NCBI GenBank assembly: GCA_911728435.2
Contig: OU452200.1
Span: 30,209,715-30,273,714, forward strand
Reading direction: 5' to 3'
From: Apoderus coryli
Taxonomy: Eukaryota > Arthropoda > Insecta > Coleoptera > Attelabidae
DNA length: 64,000 nt
Shown here one piece after another: positions 1 to 12,640 of the stretch; the stretch's first letter is position 1; the number at the start of each line of letters is the position of its first letter. Below the pieces are notes generated by a model that worked only from the letters and a program-made list of their open reading frames with translations, did not search any database and was not told the origin of the DNA. The position numbers were made by a program, and so were the translations under genes.

Positions 1-523
1 TAATAATAATAATAAACAATAATCATAAATGACTTTTTTGCATAAAAAAATACATAGTTAAAAAAAATTGAGAACAAATAATCTAAGAAAAATCAGATGC
101 CAAAATGGCGCAAACAGTATTTATTTAATTATTTAAATTTAACATTTATTTTATTGTTATGTTTTTCTTAATAAACTCCATTTATTTATACTATTATTAT
201 AATTTTACAAGACAATATCTCTATAATAATAATATGTATTCATAGCATAATAAGTTTATAAAGTTGTTTAATGATGTATGTTAATCGAACATACGAGTAC
301 ATAAGATGTGTGAAATACATATTTACAATCTAGAAAAATTTCTTTAACAGGTTTTCCGGTTATAGATTTATAATAAATTTAATGCTGAATTTATAGAACA
401 GAAAGATATATTAATACAAATTATCATAAAAAATATACTGATTTATGTTTTCAATAAACATTAATGAAACAATAATCAACACGAAGCCTTAAGAGAGAAA
501 TTTTACTGTTAATTGTCCACATA
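1..523. other. AT-rich sequence with no recognised gene
   Basis: This stretch is mostly A/T homopolymers and TAA-type low complexity. No reading frame or repeat with recognisable similarity was seen. It is the left flank of the DD41D element; a TA dinucleotide at 524-525 immediately precedes that element and matches the TA after its right end. Confidence 0.5.
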
Positions 524-525
524 TA

Positions 526-867
526 CAGGGTGGTCCAACGAAAAGTTTGCACCTAGCTTTTCTCTTTTTTTTGTAGTCGAATGCGAAAATGCTCGGACAC
601 GTCGATTCTGCTTTTGAGGGGGACACATTTTAAACATATTTTTCGATCTGCGCCTTTAACCCCCTAGCGGGGGTGAGTAACAACCCTAAAATTTTAAATG
701 GAAAGAGGGGTCTAATGACATATCATTTGAAAGGACACAAAATTGTCTTTCTAATGATACCCTATTTGTCGAATTTTACTAAAACAGTTAATACGAAAAC
801 GACTTTAAAGACATTAAGCCGATAATTTTGGTATTAATGAGAAATACAAATAAGTTTTAATTATTAC
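526..867 (+). repeat. Left long terminal inverted repeat of DD41D element
   Basis: About 340 bp that reappear inverted at 2272-2612 with only a few mismatches (for example GATTCTGC here against GATTTTGC in the other arm). The arm contains a C-run/G-run mini-palindrome near 658-676. Typical mariner TIRs are about 30 bp, so these arms are exceptionally long. Confidence 0.9.
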
Positions 868-1094
868 GACTGAAAACAACTACAATCATTTCTAAATTAT
901 TTACTTTGAAGAAAAACGGGATTTCAAAAACACTATCTTATTTATCAGAACTAAATTCCTCACTAATCGTTTGCGTTTTTTGTTGAAATAAAAACTGCAG
1001 ATACGTGTAGGAAAAGAATTTACACCGTTTATTTTAGTCTTTTCATTGATTCAGTTTGGTTGCTTCTCAAGTTATTTTACTTTTACCGTACAAA

Positions 1095-2168
1095 ATGATT
1101 TATTCCATTCTAGAACGAGTTGAAATTGTTAAACTTTATTTTCAAAATAATAGTAGTGCTAGACTTACGGCTCGCTTATTTAATGAGAGACATCCCGATA
1201 AAAATGTGAATGATGTGTACGTTGGCAAGTTAGTTAAAAAGTTTGTAGATACCGGATCTGTCTGTAATGTAAAACACCAGCCGCAGAAACCGATCAGAAA
1301 TGAAGCTGTGGAAGTCGCTGTTTTAGGGCATGTTGAAATGGATCATAGTCAAAGTACCCGTCAACTAGCTGAAGCCTCAGGTGTCTCCCGTTCGTCCATA
1401 ATACGAATTTTAAAAGCGTACAAATTTCATCCGTACAAAATCAAATTAGTACAGGAACTAAATGAGGATGATCCTGATAGAAGGCTGCAATTTTGTGAAG
1501 CAATGAGCCAGCGTTTAATTGAAGATCCGCAATTATTATTTAACATTTGTTTTTCCGACGAATGCACATTTTATTTGAATGGAGCTGTAAATAGGCACAA
1601 TTGCCGTTACTGGGATGACAGTAACCCACATTTATTCCGTGAGGTTCATACCCAGTATCCTCAAAAAATAAACGTCTGGTGTGGCATATTAGGAAATCAT
1701 ATTATAGGACCATTTTTTATTCCTGGAAATTTAACTGGTGAAGTGTACCTAAACATGCTTGAAGACACAATTGATCCTTTAATAACACAAATAATAGAAG
1801 ATGACCAAAATCATACTGCTGATCGGCTTTATTTCCAGCAAGATGGAGCACCTCCGCACTATGTGGCTCCTGTAAGACAGTTCTTAGATGACCGGTTCCC
1901 TGGACGGTGGATTGGAAGGAGGGGCCCAATTGAATGGCCTGCCAGGTCACCGGATTTATCGCCTTTAGACTTTTTTCTTTGGGGGCACTTAAAAAATAAA
2001 TGTTTTGCCACGAAGCCCGAGTCCATAGAAGATCTTCGCCAACGCATTACAGAAGAGTGCAGAAACATAACACCTGATATGCTACAAAATGTTAGAAATA
2101 GATTTGAACAAAATCTGTATTATTGTATGGAATCAAATGGGTCACATTTTCAACATTTGTTAATGTAA
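1095..2168 (+). CDS. DD41D Tc1/mariner-family transposase (copy 1, intact)
   Basis: Cut-and-paste transposase, 357 aa from the ATG at 1095. An upstream TTG extends the open frame by 13 codons but is not a credible eukaryotic start. The N-terminal ~110 residues form a helix-turn-helix region with a second HTH around TRQLAEASGVSRSSIIRIL. The catalytic DDE/D domain follows: first Asp in FSDEC, second in QQDGAPPHY, third in SPDLSPLDFF. There are 94 residues between the first two and 41 between the last two, so this is DD41D rather than DD34D/E; the rosa and VS (visitor) groups have that spacing. WPARSPDLSPLDFFLWG is the family signature. The frame has no stop or shift and its length is normal. 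An AATAAA lies at 2175-2180, just after the stop, inside the element. Function is inferred from the family; intactness is seen directly. Confidence 0.93.
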   Translation: MIYSILERVEIVKLYFQNNSSARLTARLFNERHPDKNVNDVYVGKLVKKFVDTGSVCNVKHQPQKPIRNEAVEVAVLGHVEMDHSQSTRQLAEASGVSRSSIIRILKAYKFHPYKIKLVQELNEDDPDRRLQFCEAMSQRLIEDPQLLFNICFSDECTFYLNGAVNRHNCRYWDDSNPHLFREVHTQYPQKINVWCGILGNHIIGPFFIPGNLTGEVYLNMLEDTIDPLITQIIEDDQNHTADRLYFQQDGAPPHYVAPVRQFLDDRFPGRWIGRRGPIEWPARSPDLSPLDFFLWGHLKNKCFATKPESIEDLRQRITEECRNITPDMLQNVRNRFEQNLYYCMESNGSHFQHLLM

Positions 2169-2271
2169 CGTTTTAATAAATCAATTTAACAGCTTGTTTA
2201 CTTTTTTTACAAAGCAATGTTAAAACTAACAAACATTGGAATGTACTAACGATTGCAGGTGTTTTCACTCG

Positions 2272-2612
2272 CAATAATTAAAACTTATTTGTATTTCTCA
2301 TTAATACCAAAATTATCGGCTTAATGTCTTTAAAGTCGTTTTCGTATTAACTGTTTTAGTAAAATTCGACAAATAGGGTATCATTAGAAAGACAATTTTG
2401 TGTCCTTTCAAATGATATGTCATTAGACCCCTCTTTCCATTTAAAATTTTAGGGTTGTTACTCACCCCCGCTAGGGGGTTAAAGGCGCAGATCGAAAAAT
2501 ATGTTTAAAATGTGTCCCCCTCAAAAGCAAAATCGACGTGTCCGAGCATTTTCGCATTCGACTACAAAAAAAAGAGAAAAGCTAGGTGCAAACTTTTCGT
2601 TGGACCACCCTG
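2272..2612 (-). repeat. Right long terminal inverted repeat of DD41D element
   Basis: Reverse complement of 526-867 with a handful of substitutions, ending in the outer 12 bases TGGACCACCCTG followed by the TA target duplication. Confidence 0.9.
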
Positions 2613-2614
2613 TA

Positions 2615-3080
2615 TATAAATAAATGTACCTATTTATTAGAAATCACTTTCAATAACCTCAAAAAAACTTCTACTTTTATTGTTGTTCGTTATATAGAGA
2701 AATTAAAATAATTAGGTATTATTGTATTGAAGAAAATGGAGAAATTGTCACCAATGAAAAGGAACATTATTCATAAATGTAATAATTTAAAAAAATAGTT
2801 TTTCAGAATATGGCACAACGATTAGATATGCAGATTTCGCCAACAGTTGCCGGTAGCAACGATTATAATAATCTTTGCCGGTAGTAATAATATGAGTATT
2901 TGCTTGAAACCTTGAAAGTATTGTAACATCTGGTTTTGGACTAAATTGACCTAATGCTTGCGATATAAATATCTATTTTTTTTTTGTAATATCGTAAACC
3001 GGATGTCCGATTTTATACAATTTATAGGACGTTATTTAATTAACCTAACACAAATATATAGTAGGTAAGTACGAGTGGAC
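2615..3080. other. No gene recognised
   Basis: AT-rich sequence. A GCCGGTAG motif occurs twice (near 2848 and 2878) in a short imperfect duplication. No credible reading frame was found. Confidence 0.4.
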
Positions 3081-3092
3081 TTAGGGTACGTT

Positions 3093-3790
3093 CTGAGGAC
3101 AATCGCCAGTTTCCATCCACGCTCTCGGGACAAATTTCGTTATGAGGACCCCGTTTCGGTCCCCATAACGTTTGGACCTTATTACGCCATTCTACGCATT
3201 AAGGGGGTGCAGGTGTACCAAGAACTGAAATTTGAATGAGGTCCTCTTAACGTATTGTTACTGCGGATTGCTTAGTTACTTAATTTTTGCTCAAATTCAC
3301 TGAGGGGGCGCTGCAGTCGAAGAGAGTGTGTTAAGCATGTGTTTATCAATCGGACTTTAATATCTTTGTGAGGACAACAGTTTATGTTTATTTGTATTGT
3401 TTTTGTTATTTCAAACCGAAAGCTAAAACAATTTTGTATTATGCTATTTCTGAAATCAAATTTTAAATTAGCTTGTACCACCAACGTCGTTTAATATTGA
3501 TGCGCGTATGCTCGCCTGTCTCTGTGTTTTTACGACGATAAATTTAACGTTATGGGGACCAGGTCCTCATAGCTGTACAGATATTCTGAGTCCGCACAAC
3601 GTCTACTATATCAGAAAAGTGATACGAACTAAAATTAGTGTTTTCAAGATTTTATAGGTTCACATTCGTAATAAAAAGATACAGCGAGTTCCAGAAAGCA
3701 TTTAAAAATAAACCTAAAATCAAAGATGTCTCCATAACGAATGTGGAGATTTGAAGTCCTTTTAACGTAGGCTAAGTCCGTATAGGTGAG
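3093..3790. repeat. Cluster of inverted TATGRGGACC motifs, unidentified
   Basis: The motif TATGAGGACC or TATGGGGACC occurs head-to-head at about 3131-3163, as an 11-bp stem with one mismatch and a 7-base loop, and again at about 3550-3570. Related GAGGAC or GTCCTC plus AACG words occur near 3093, 3239, 3364 and 3757. Base composition is less AT-rich than its surroundings. No protein similarity was recognised. It could be the subterminal part of an old DNA transposon or a promoter/first-exon region; I cannot tell which. Confidence 0.35.
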
Positions 3791-3799
3791 TAGTGTTTT

Positions 3800-5499
3800 T
3801 AATATTGAATACCCCATAGGTACAAACAAATATTGAACAATACTTTTGTTCTCTTGGAGGCAAACATTAAATCCATGCACGAGATAATTTTTTGGCAATC
3901 AAAAACGAGTTGCTTGCGTAGGCGATGACAGCGCGCTATTATTACCAACAAACGTGCTTCAGATATTTTCAATTCAATTTAAAAAAATGTACATTATTTG
4001 ACTCTAATTTAACGAATTACCTAGTCCATAAGTGAAGTATAATGAATATCGATTAAAACAAATGTTTTTCACAAAGTTGAGTTATATGATTGCTAGGCAC
4101 GTTGTGAGAAATTAAAACTTCATCTTCGGTGTTCTTTTCTCATTATTTCATATTTGCTTTTTTTAGCTTTAGGTGTAGGTAATGTTAAATTAAGAATATT
4201 AACAAATAAGATTTATTTATTATGCTGCTGAATAAGAAATTTTAAAATCATTTTAGCAATTTTTGTATATTGTACAATTTGATGCATACATTTTACTTAA
4301 TAGAATTAATTATTAATACGAGTATGTATACTGCAGACACTTATAACGACCTTTCTACCTATAAGTTACATATGCTATATTGTTAATAGTCTCTATTAGG
4401 TACACAGTTAGTGTAAATGCTTAACATTTTTAAGCAAAATTATACAAGATATATACATAACAGAATATCATCAAAACTTAATTCCGTAAAAAGCTCCTTC
4501 TAATGGATATACCCAGTTTCTTTCTATTACTTGAATTAAGAAATAAAAAGCAAACGTCTGCTTGAGAGATAAAGAGCTTATACCTTTAATAAAAGAAAAT
4601 CTAGATAGACTAAAACTAAATTCAAAATATTGAGTATAGAGATATACATCTACCATCCGTAGTTCCTAAATCACATTTAAAAGTAATCAATTTAAATATA
4701 CATAATGTTTTTAGATGTGTACTAATAGCATATTTTGATTTTACATAAATTACAAAACCACTACAAGAAGATTTTTTTTTTTTTAATTTCGAAGATCTAA
4801 GAATTGGCACTAGCAAGGCGATTTTTTTTGAATATTCTTTTCATCAAAAATGTCGGGAACTATACCAAAGATATCTTTTTGGAATTTGTAATGTCACTAT
4901 CATGAGGAGGGGCTTACACAAAAGAAATATATTTAAAGTTATACCGGAACTGTCACTAGGTAGGTGCTTTGTTATTTTAAACTCAATCACCACTTTCCAT
5001 ATTTTTTAAGATTGCTTTGTGTTAAAACTAATAGTGTTCGTGTATGGACTTTTAATGAAAATTTGATGTTTTCGGCCATACATAAAAATTTTATTACGAG
5101 GGCAAGACTGCATATTTTGAGCCTTCGCAACACGTATAACTGTTAGGTGTCGGCTGTTATTTTCACTGGCAATCCTACATTGTTGACTTTAAGGTACATC
5201 AAAAATGTTATCAATAGAGGAATAGTTGTGTTGTTTACAATTATCGACAATTATTTTAAAATTATGTGTCAGCGCACAAAGGGAAATATCTTGTGAACAT
5301 TTTTTGCGATTATTTATTACAATTTTCGACGTGGATTATTATCAAGACAACAGCTTGTCGATCAAATAGTTTCCACGGATGCCGAGGAAGCCTAATTTCT
5401 TGCCACTTGAAACGCTGGTATAACGGGTTTAGCCATCATTCTCACACTGCCAAGTTTGGGAAATCATTCATGAAAAATTTTTGTCTAGCGAACTTCGTT
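3800..5499. other. No gene recognised
   Basis: AT-rich sequence with short unsupported frames (61-106 codons, most without an ATG in a sensible context). No motif or inverted termini were recognised. Confidence 0.4.
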
Positions 5500-7126
5500 A
5501 CGGAGTTAATGGCCTTCAAAGTGAGAATTAAAAAATATTTTAGTTCACAACTTTTAAACAGTTATCAACGAAATTTGGGTGATTAATTATCGCATAACAG
5601 GGCTTCATTCCAATATGTACAGGGTTGGAAGAAAGTGGTTGGCTTAATATTCGCACTTCTAAACTAGGTACCAAATGTGACATTTCGCTTTGATCGTTTC
5701 ATTCCTTTATCAATTTGCTAGAAAAAAGTTATATATCACGTCGTAATCGATATTTTGTACCGTTTCGGAGATACCCGCATTTTAATAAAAACATGCCATT
5801 GGGATACTAAATTATTTTATTTTATTATCTTCGTTTCTATAGGAATTAAAATTAATTTAATATCATTAAACGATTTGGAAATCGATCGACATAGCAGTGG
5901 ACCGCTTGTGCAGAATTACATTCTCCAAGTCTGTACATTAAATGCATATTCTTCGTTAAAAAAGTCAACCATTATTATTGAAAAACTAGATAACTATTCA
6001 AATGATTTATGTCAACTTTTGACGGAAGGGTATTTTCCTGCAATGACTGCCGTATTACCACAGAAACAAAGATAATAAAATAAAATCATTCAGTACAGTG
6101 TTAACCCTTTAAGTTATCAACTACAATAATTTTTTTCTACGTCTGTCTTTAAATGCCTTTATTCTATGTTCAATCATGATTTGAAAATGTAGTACATTGT
6201 AATGCTGTTTTTCATTTACCCGAGCGTAATAAATATTTCCCACTAGTTGCCTAGCAATAAATATTTATTACGCACGGGTAAATTTCCTGGTAATGACAAA
6301 AATAGCATCGTGCATGAAAAATCACCATAGCAACGCCGACAATACAAACACACCAAATTGACAGTTTAGGTATTTACAATTAATAATAATTATAATTAAG
6401 TATTTCGCTAATTTCAAAACACAAAAACGTGATAGTGAATATAGTTTAACACCACCTAGTCAATCTAATACTTCTAACTTATCGTATTGAGGCTTACGAC
6501 AACTGGGGTAAGTTTCGAAAATCAAATATTTTCCTAAAAATTATGTTTTTCTACGACTGTCTTTAAATGCCTTTATTATATTTTCAATCATGATTTGACA
6601 ATGTAGTACATTGTAATGCTGTTTATCATTTCTCCGTGCGTAATAATATTTCCAACTAGTTGCCTAGAAACTAGTGGAAAACGCACGGATAAAATTTCCT
6701 TGTAATGACAAAAGTAGCGGCGGGCATGAAAAATCATCATAGCAACGCCGAAAATACAAACACCAAATTGACAGTTTTCGTATTTATAATTAATAATAAT
6801 TATAATTAAGTATTTCGCTAATTTCACAACACATAAACAGTGATAGTTAATATAGTTTAACACCACCGAGTCAATTTAATACTTCTCATTTATCGTATTT
6901 AGGCTTATACGCTACAAAGGTTAGTTTCGAAAAACAAATATCTTCCTAAAAATTATGTTAAATTTATTTAAAAGCTTAAAACAGTCGTAGAAAAAGTATA
7001 GTGTGAAACTCACATGAAATGACCATTTCCTACTCGTATGAAATATATGTAGGAAATATATGTCATTTCATGTTCGTTGCACAATATACTATTTTAATTC
7101 TCACTTTGAGGGCCATTAACTCCGTA
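5500..7126. mobile_element. Unclassified element bounded by a ~40-bp inverted repeat
   Basis: A 40-bp block at 5500-5539 (core GGAGTTAATGGCC) returns inverted at 7086-7126 with about three mismatches. The interval contains the 414-bp dimer at 6132-6960. Frames at 5266-5586 and 5755-6075 cross or lie inside this interval but show no recognisable domain. The inverted blocks could be terminal repeats or the same dispersed repeat twice by chance; nothing decides between these. Confidence 0.45.
6132..6995. repeat. Tandem dimer, period 414 bp, with internal hairpins
   Basis: Unit 1 begins at 6132 and unit 2 at 6546 (TTTTTCTACG at both); they align along their whole length with scattered substitutions. 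An inverted copy of the start (ACAGTCGTAGAAAAA, 6981-6995) closes unit 2. Each unit has a hairpin. In unit 1, 24-nt arms at 6215-6238 and 6259-6282 have one mismatch. In unit 2 the CCGTGCG / CGCACGG arms (near 6632-6639 and 6682-6689) are fully paired. A C-G pair of unit 1 is T-A in unit 2 and an A-A mismatch became T-A, so pairing is kept while sequence changed. Confidence 0.8.
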
Positions 7127-10100
7127 GGGTATTTTTGTTAATGATTTGATTTTTAATGGAAAAAGCAGTGTTAGGCATAATAATTTGTAACTTACACATT
7201 TTGAAAATATAATTTTAAATTACCGAAACATTTTTTAATGTTTGAAAGATTTTAAAAATCCAAATACGCTTATTTTTGAAAAACGAGTAAAAAATAAAAA
7301 ATTACACCAGACGTTGAAAATTGGGTAAAAAAGTAAAAGATAAACAACTTTTATCATTTTAAAAAATAAGGCTATTTTTTAAAATTTTCCGATAATAATG
7401 TCAATTTTGAGAGGTCTGGAAAATCACGTGACTGCTCATATGCATGTCATTTGGCATCATGTTTAAAGCAAAAAAATCTCGTATAATTAAAAGTTTAATA
7501 ATTATATCCTAAGGAAAAAATCCTATATTATGATATGCACTGTCTGTGTGACACTATAGAATATTAAGAAAAATCTTCGGAAACATCAAAATAAATTAAA
7601 CTGAACTTCATTAAAAGAATAAGCCTATTATTTTTCATATAAAGTTAATAAATGTGATAAAAATTCACATCTTATTTCAATTTAAATAGACTAATTATTT
7701 ATAGAGTACAAAAAAACAATGATTTACAATATATTTCACTAATATAAGTTCTTTGGTTTGATAAAACTTTAACTACCTATATAGATATACATTTTAATTT
7801 ATTCTATTTAATAGAACGTTGTTAGCACTGTATATAATATTTTCTGCAGAAGAACGGCTTATGCATACCTACTTCATAAAGAAAATGTCAAGGCCCTCAA
7901 TATCCACGTACTTTTAAATGCAGTTGAACTATTCATGTACATGACTTTTTACGTAATAATAGAAATTATTTTATATAAACAACTACATTATTGTAAATGT
8001 AGTAAGTACTGCGATCTAGCTTCATATAGATGACATGTTCTCTACGGCTCTCGTATTATCAGTAGATAATTAGAACACTGATACAGGTTACAATTATTAT
8101 TAAGTAACAACATTTTTTCCAGAGTGGACAAGAATACATATTGTCTTTCCCAATAATTGGTAGTCCAATTTGACCGTTTCACGCTGTTCTTGGAGTATCT
8201 AAGATTCGGCTATTAATAGCCGCCTATCAGAAAATAATCTGAACTTGGCGTATGTTAAATTAGTACCTACTTAAGAAATGTTTGATATTCTAAATTTACT
8301 GTCATCAGTCAGAAGAAATCAATTGATAAAATCCGCTATTTTCAGCCGATACGATCACTTTGTGATTCACTATTATACCTCAGCATGCATTTGCAACTTA
8401 TCGGATTTCTGAACACGGTCCATTTTAGATGAGCCATTATTTAACTTGATGGGACAGAAAATTGCCATTATTTTCTGTTATTTAAGTTTCTATACGTTTC
8501 TATACTATACAACCTATTAAAACATTACGCTTTTCTTTTCATTTATAAGAGTTTTTACCGAGCGTTTTAAAAAGTTTATATTTTTTTAATTCCCAACCGA
8601 ACAATGTAATTTTTTGTCAAGATTTACAGCAGTCCTTCGAGTTTGATATAAAGGGTTCACTGTTACGCAAAACACAAGTATAATGTCCTAGGAGACTGAA
8701 AAACGATACAATGCAAAGAAAACCATTGCAGGTTTTAATTGTTTAGTTTCAAACAGAAGCTGTGTGCCACATCAAGCTAAACCTGAAGTTTATATCTAAT
8801 CTAGATTTACTGACATTATTTTGAAGGAATAAATAAATGACTATAGAAAAGAAAGTAATTCATGTAACACCATAAGAAAATACCAAGAGGTAAACAACAT
8901 ACTCGTAATCGAAGTTAGTGAAAATAGCGAGTCGAAATTGTTGACGCTCTGATATGGGAAAAACAGTCTCAAATATATAGGTTGATATTTGAGGCTGTTT
9001 GCCATAATTTGCGTGTAGTTACAGCAAAAAATGTTAAATGAATTTGTTAGTAAATATTATGATATTATTTTAAGTAAACTTTACATTGCGGTAGTAAAAA
9101 TCATTAAGTAATTTTTGACCCACACCCAAAAAATATTCAAGATATGTAACTAATGATAGTAAAATAAGTAAATTAAACAAAAAATAAACTGTTGCTCCCA
9201 AGGCACAAATATCTATCCATATTTGTAATAGTAATAATTGTTCAAAAACATTGTTCAAGATGATCCGCCAATAAGCAATATATATTGCTACTTTTGTGAG
9301 TAATGTTAGTAGTAATGATATTGAAAATATATTTAATTATTTGTAAAATTATATCAAATGGTCAAACACTTGTAGACAATACAGTCCCCAGAATACACCT
9401 CAACTCAGTATGGTTACACATTGGGCATTTTAAACACGCGTCCCCGTTACTGTAATAAATAACACAGAATTTATTGTACACGGGTTATACGTTAAAGTTG
9501 AGTTGAATATTAGTTTGAATTTAGTGAGATGGACTAAAAAGAGCGTCATATGGAGCGCATATAGGGTATCCCAAACCAAAAGGTTTTTAAGGATACCTTA
9601 TCTTCAATATTTTAACATTTTTAATAAAGGATGAAGTTTTCAACTTCCGACTGTTCTAGAAAAAAAGAAAACCTTTGTGTTTTTATTTTTGTATGCATTA
9701 TTCGATCACGAAAAAATCTCAGTTTTTATTATTAAATAGTTCATAACAACATTCATTTTATAAAAGATGCTTCATATGGCAGCAATTATGGGCACAAACT
9801 AACTCGTTTTTGTGATTTTTGAACACTTTCAGACGTTTTAAATTCCTGCCCAAAGCTGATCTCCTATTTGTGTTGGCAAGGATTTGACTAAGGCTAAGGA
9901 ACTGGACTCCCTATTCTGAGTCAGAGTTCTCCGTAAGTAACATTCAAAATTAAATATAAAATGTATAATTTATTGTTATTTGTAATGACTGGAGTGAATA
10001 ATGCAAAATAAAAAACTCGAATATATTTTTCTCAGTGTGCCCAAACGATTCAATGCAAGTAGATGTAGCATTTGTATCTGGAATAGTTTCATGGTTTCTT

Positions 10101-12254
10101 ATCTTTAATGAAAGCAAAATATTAGTGTAAAAATATCACATGACCCCCAAATATTACGACATTAAATCCCTACGCCATAATAACTTCATAGTTTAATCCA
10201 TCCAGATAAACTGCATTTTGAATAATTTAAAATGCTCCACCTCCTATGGGAGCATTTTTGGATTTAATACGATTCACATCGAGTCGTCATGAGATCATCC
10301 CTAGAATTTGCTTCGTTTCCTGACTGCCTGTACATTGTGCACTGTTAGGTAGTTAGACTTGCATAATATATTATTATTGGCACTGCGTTTTATAATTTGA
10401 CATTGTTAATGAATTGTGTGATGCAGGTAATAGTCCGCTATGTTTACACGGCGCAACGGGTTGGGTAGACGCTTATTTTTTTTGTTAATAGTCCTCTAAC
10501 ATTAACCCAATAAGCCCAACAAAAGCTATAACTTTACGTACCATTTACCTCTTACATTAAACTTTATTTTAGTTTTAAAATTCTTTATAAACAAATACGG
10601 CAATCAATATCACAGGCTAAAAATTTAATATAACATAAGTTTTTGTTTTTGCGCTTTACGTAATTTTGTAGAAGCCTATACAAAACAAAATCCTCAAATT
10701 ATTACTCCAAGTCTAAAAGCAAAACATTTGCATTATCATAAGTCATAAGTCACAAAATTTCGAGAAAGTATACTACACAATGATTATTACATATAATCAA
10801 AATCTAAACTTTTGTATTTACAGGTAGCTAACGTTTCCGTTTGAAATCTACATAGTAAAATTTCAATTAATTACCTTCAATGTAACCGGACATATGACAT
10901 ACTATTGTGATGATAAGTATCCACCAAACTTCCATATCTTGATTTTTCTTATAAAAACATAAACACTAGCAATAAATGATAAACTTAAAAAAATCTAACA
11001 CACAATCACAATACAAAAACAGTTAAATTTCACTAAAAACATCATATAACACAGTACCCAAAATAATTTATTTAAAACTAATTATCAAATAACCTCGAAA
11101 ACAACTTTATAGTTACTTTTACTTTTTTGTTGTTATTTATTTCACCTGATGCAAGAGTATCGCCGTATTTTAGAAAGCGAAGTCGGTATGTCGAATAACA
11201 ACACACCTCTTACAATCGCGGTCGTGATACAACTAAATAAAGTTCGGAATATGTGCGGTAGTAAAATCCATCAGCAGGAGCGAGGTGCGGGCCAGCATCG
11301 AATGTGTTCGACCACGCTGGCAGGATCAGGACGATGTCTGTTTAGATTTAATATCATGGATGCGCGGTCTTGCAGGATTATTCTTAAGATACTGTAAATG
11401 ATTTAGAAAATGTGTGCCTACTTCATTAATTAAAGTGATATCCGCTGTTAATAATAAACCATTCTTGATAACCGTTTAACCGTTTGTATTCAAAATACAG
11501 ATAACAATAATTTATATTTTACAGTGCAAATAGGTAATGCACAAATTCTGGTTTATGCAAAGCAATTCGTGTAAAATCAGAGTTGAATACATTTGAAAAT
11601 AAAGCCTCTAAAAGTCTCAAAACAAAGTATTGTAGAAGTGACAGGACATGCAAATTCGTTGTGTAACCAAGCGCTATTTGTGCAAGAACATCTGTGTACG
11701 ACACAATTCGTTACGCTTAATTGGAATCGGTCAATCTGGTACATGGAAAATACAAAAGGTCTAAAGGCTATTGTACCGCTATAATGCTATATTGCTACTT
11801 TGTCATACTGAGGAAAACAAAAAAACTTTAAAAGCTGAAAAGATAATCCCACCAAGAATCAAGTCCAAAGCCAAAGCTATATTTGGCATTTGCCTAGAAT
11901 GCTGGCGTACTTATAATGTATTCCTGACCTTAGTTTGTCTGGCTCATTTAAACAAGTCTTCTTTTTCTGCTTTGATTTCAGTGTATCTTTTTATTAATAG
12001 TTTTAAAAAAATCGGTTGTGTCACCCCAAAACATTCCCGAAGGTTGAACTATTGATATCGCCTCAATAATTTATAGCGAAACTCATTGTGGATGCTGTAC
12101 ATTATAATTTAAAATATGATATCACCTGAGTAACTAAATGTTTTCATCACAGATTTAAAATCTAAAAAATACACTTTTATTTATATTATTATAATTATAA
12201 ACTATCTACCTAACTATACTCAATCAAAAATAAGAAATAAAAATATATTCAAAA
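7127..12254. other. About 5 kb AT-rich sequence, no gene recognised
   Basis: No open frame here has a recognisable domain, and none exceeds about 95 codons. The only structure noted is a hairpin at 8961-8976 / 8985-9000 (16-nt arms, one mismatch). Frames near 9070-9258 (minus), 11149-11397 and 11771-12055 were inspected and left uncalled. Confidence 0.4.
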
Positions 12255-12306
12255 GCACGGATTGAACCCAAAGGCAAGCCCATTAGCACTGAGCTACGAC
12301 CGACGG
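12255..12306 (-). repeat. tRNA-derived SINE-like fragment
   Basis: On the minus strand the sequence carries an A-box-like TAGCTCAGTGCTAATGG and a B box GGGTTCAATCC about 15 bases later, followed by a T-run. Spacing and boxes fit an internal Pol III promoter of tRNA origin. The acceptor stem is not well paired, so this is more likely a SINE head or a decayed tRNA than a functional tRNA gene. Confidence 0.55.
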
Positions 12307-12438
12307 TAAAATAAATGAAACCAAAATGCATTAAAATCGCCATACTACATATTTTTAACTTCAAAACGCAATTTTCTCGAGAATGGTGAAGGCAAATATT
12401 AAATCTAACCTATATTGCTGTAGAGCAGATAAGAAATG

Positions 12439-12640
12439 CTTTCAAATGATGTATTACTCGACACCTACTGCTTATTTAAAAATTTGAGGGTTTTCAACCA
12501 AGAACTAATGGGTTCATCCTAGAACTCCCTCAAACGCATATACCGAAATTTAGATCAATGAGTTGAAGCGTTTAGGCGCTATCGTGGAAGAATACATTCA
12601 GACAGACAGACAGACAGACTTCCATCTGGAAAGGGTCTTA
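12439..12640. repeat. Dispersed repeat with (CAGA)n tract
   Basis: The block around ACTCGACACCTACTGCT (near 12466) recurs at about 51914-51990 with substitutions (GTATCACTCGACCCCTACTG and, further on, AAGAACTAATGGGTT-like words). A (CAGA)n microsatellite lies at 12601-12619. The pattern fits the 3' part of a non-autonomous insect repeat family. Confidence 0.5.

Larger units (their letters stand above)
526..2612 (+). mobile_element. Complete DD41D Tc1/mariner-like transposon, copy 1
   Basis: The element starts CAGGGTGGTCCAACG and ends with the exact reverse complement. It is flanked by TA on both sides (524-525 and 2613-2614), the usual Tc1/mariner target duplication. Its inverted termini are very long: about 340 bp nearly identical (526-867 against 2272-2612), with weaker similarity reaching about 893 and 2245. 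A single transposase gene lies between them. A second copy in opposite orientation begins at 62325 and differs by one residue in the transposase, so the family moved recently. Everything needed for cut-and-paste transposition appears present in this copy. Confidence 0.93.

Noticed and set aside
1056..1094. N-terminal extension of the DD41D transposase
   Set aside because: The extra 13 codons begin with TTG; the first ATG in a eukaryotic gene is at 1095. The same applies to copy 2 at 63843-63881.
5266..6075. Two 106-codon frames as host genes
   Set aside because: No domain, no ATG-led start in one, and they overlap the inverted-repeat element boundary. They look like chance frames.
6132..6995. 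Hammerhead-type ribozyme retrozyme
   Set aside because: Tandem dimer length would suit, but neither strand has the CTGATGA and GAAA core arranged around three stems.
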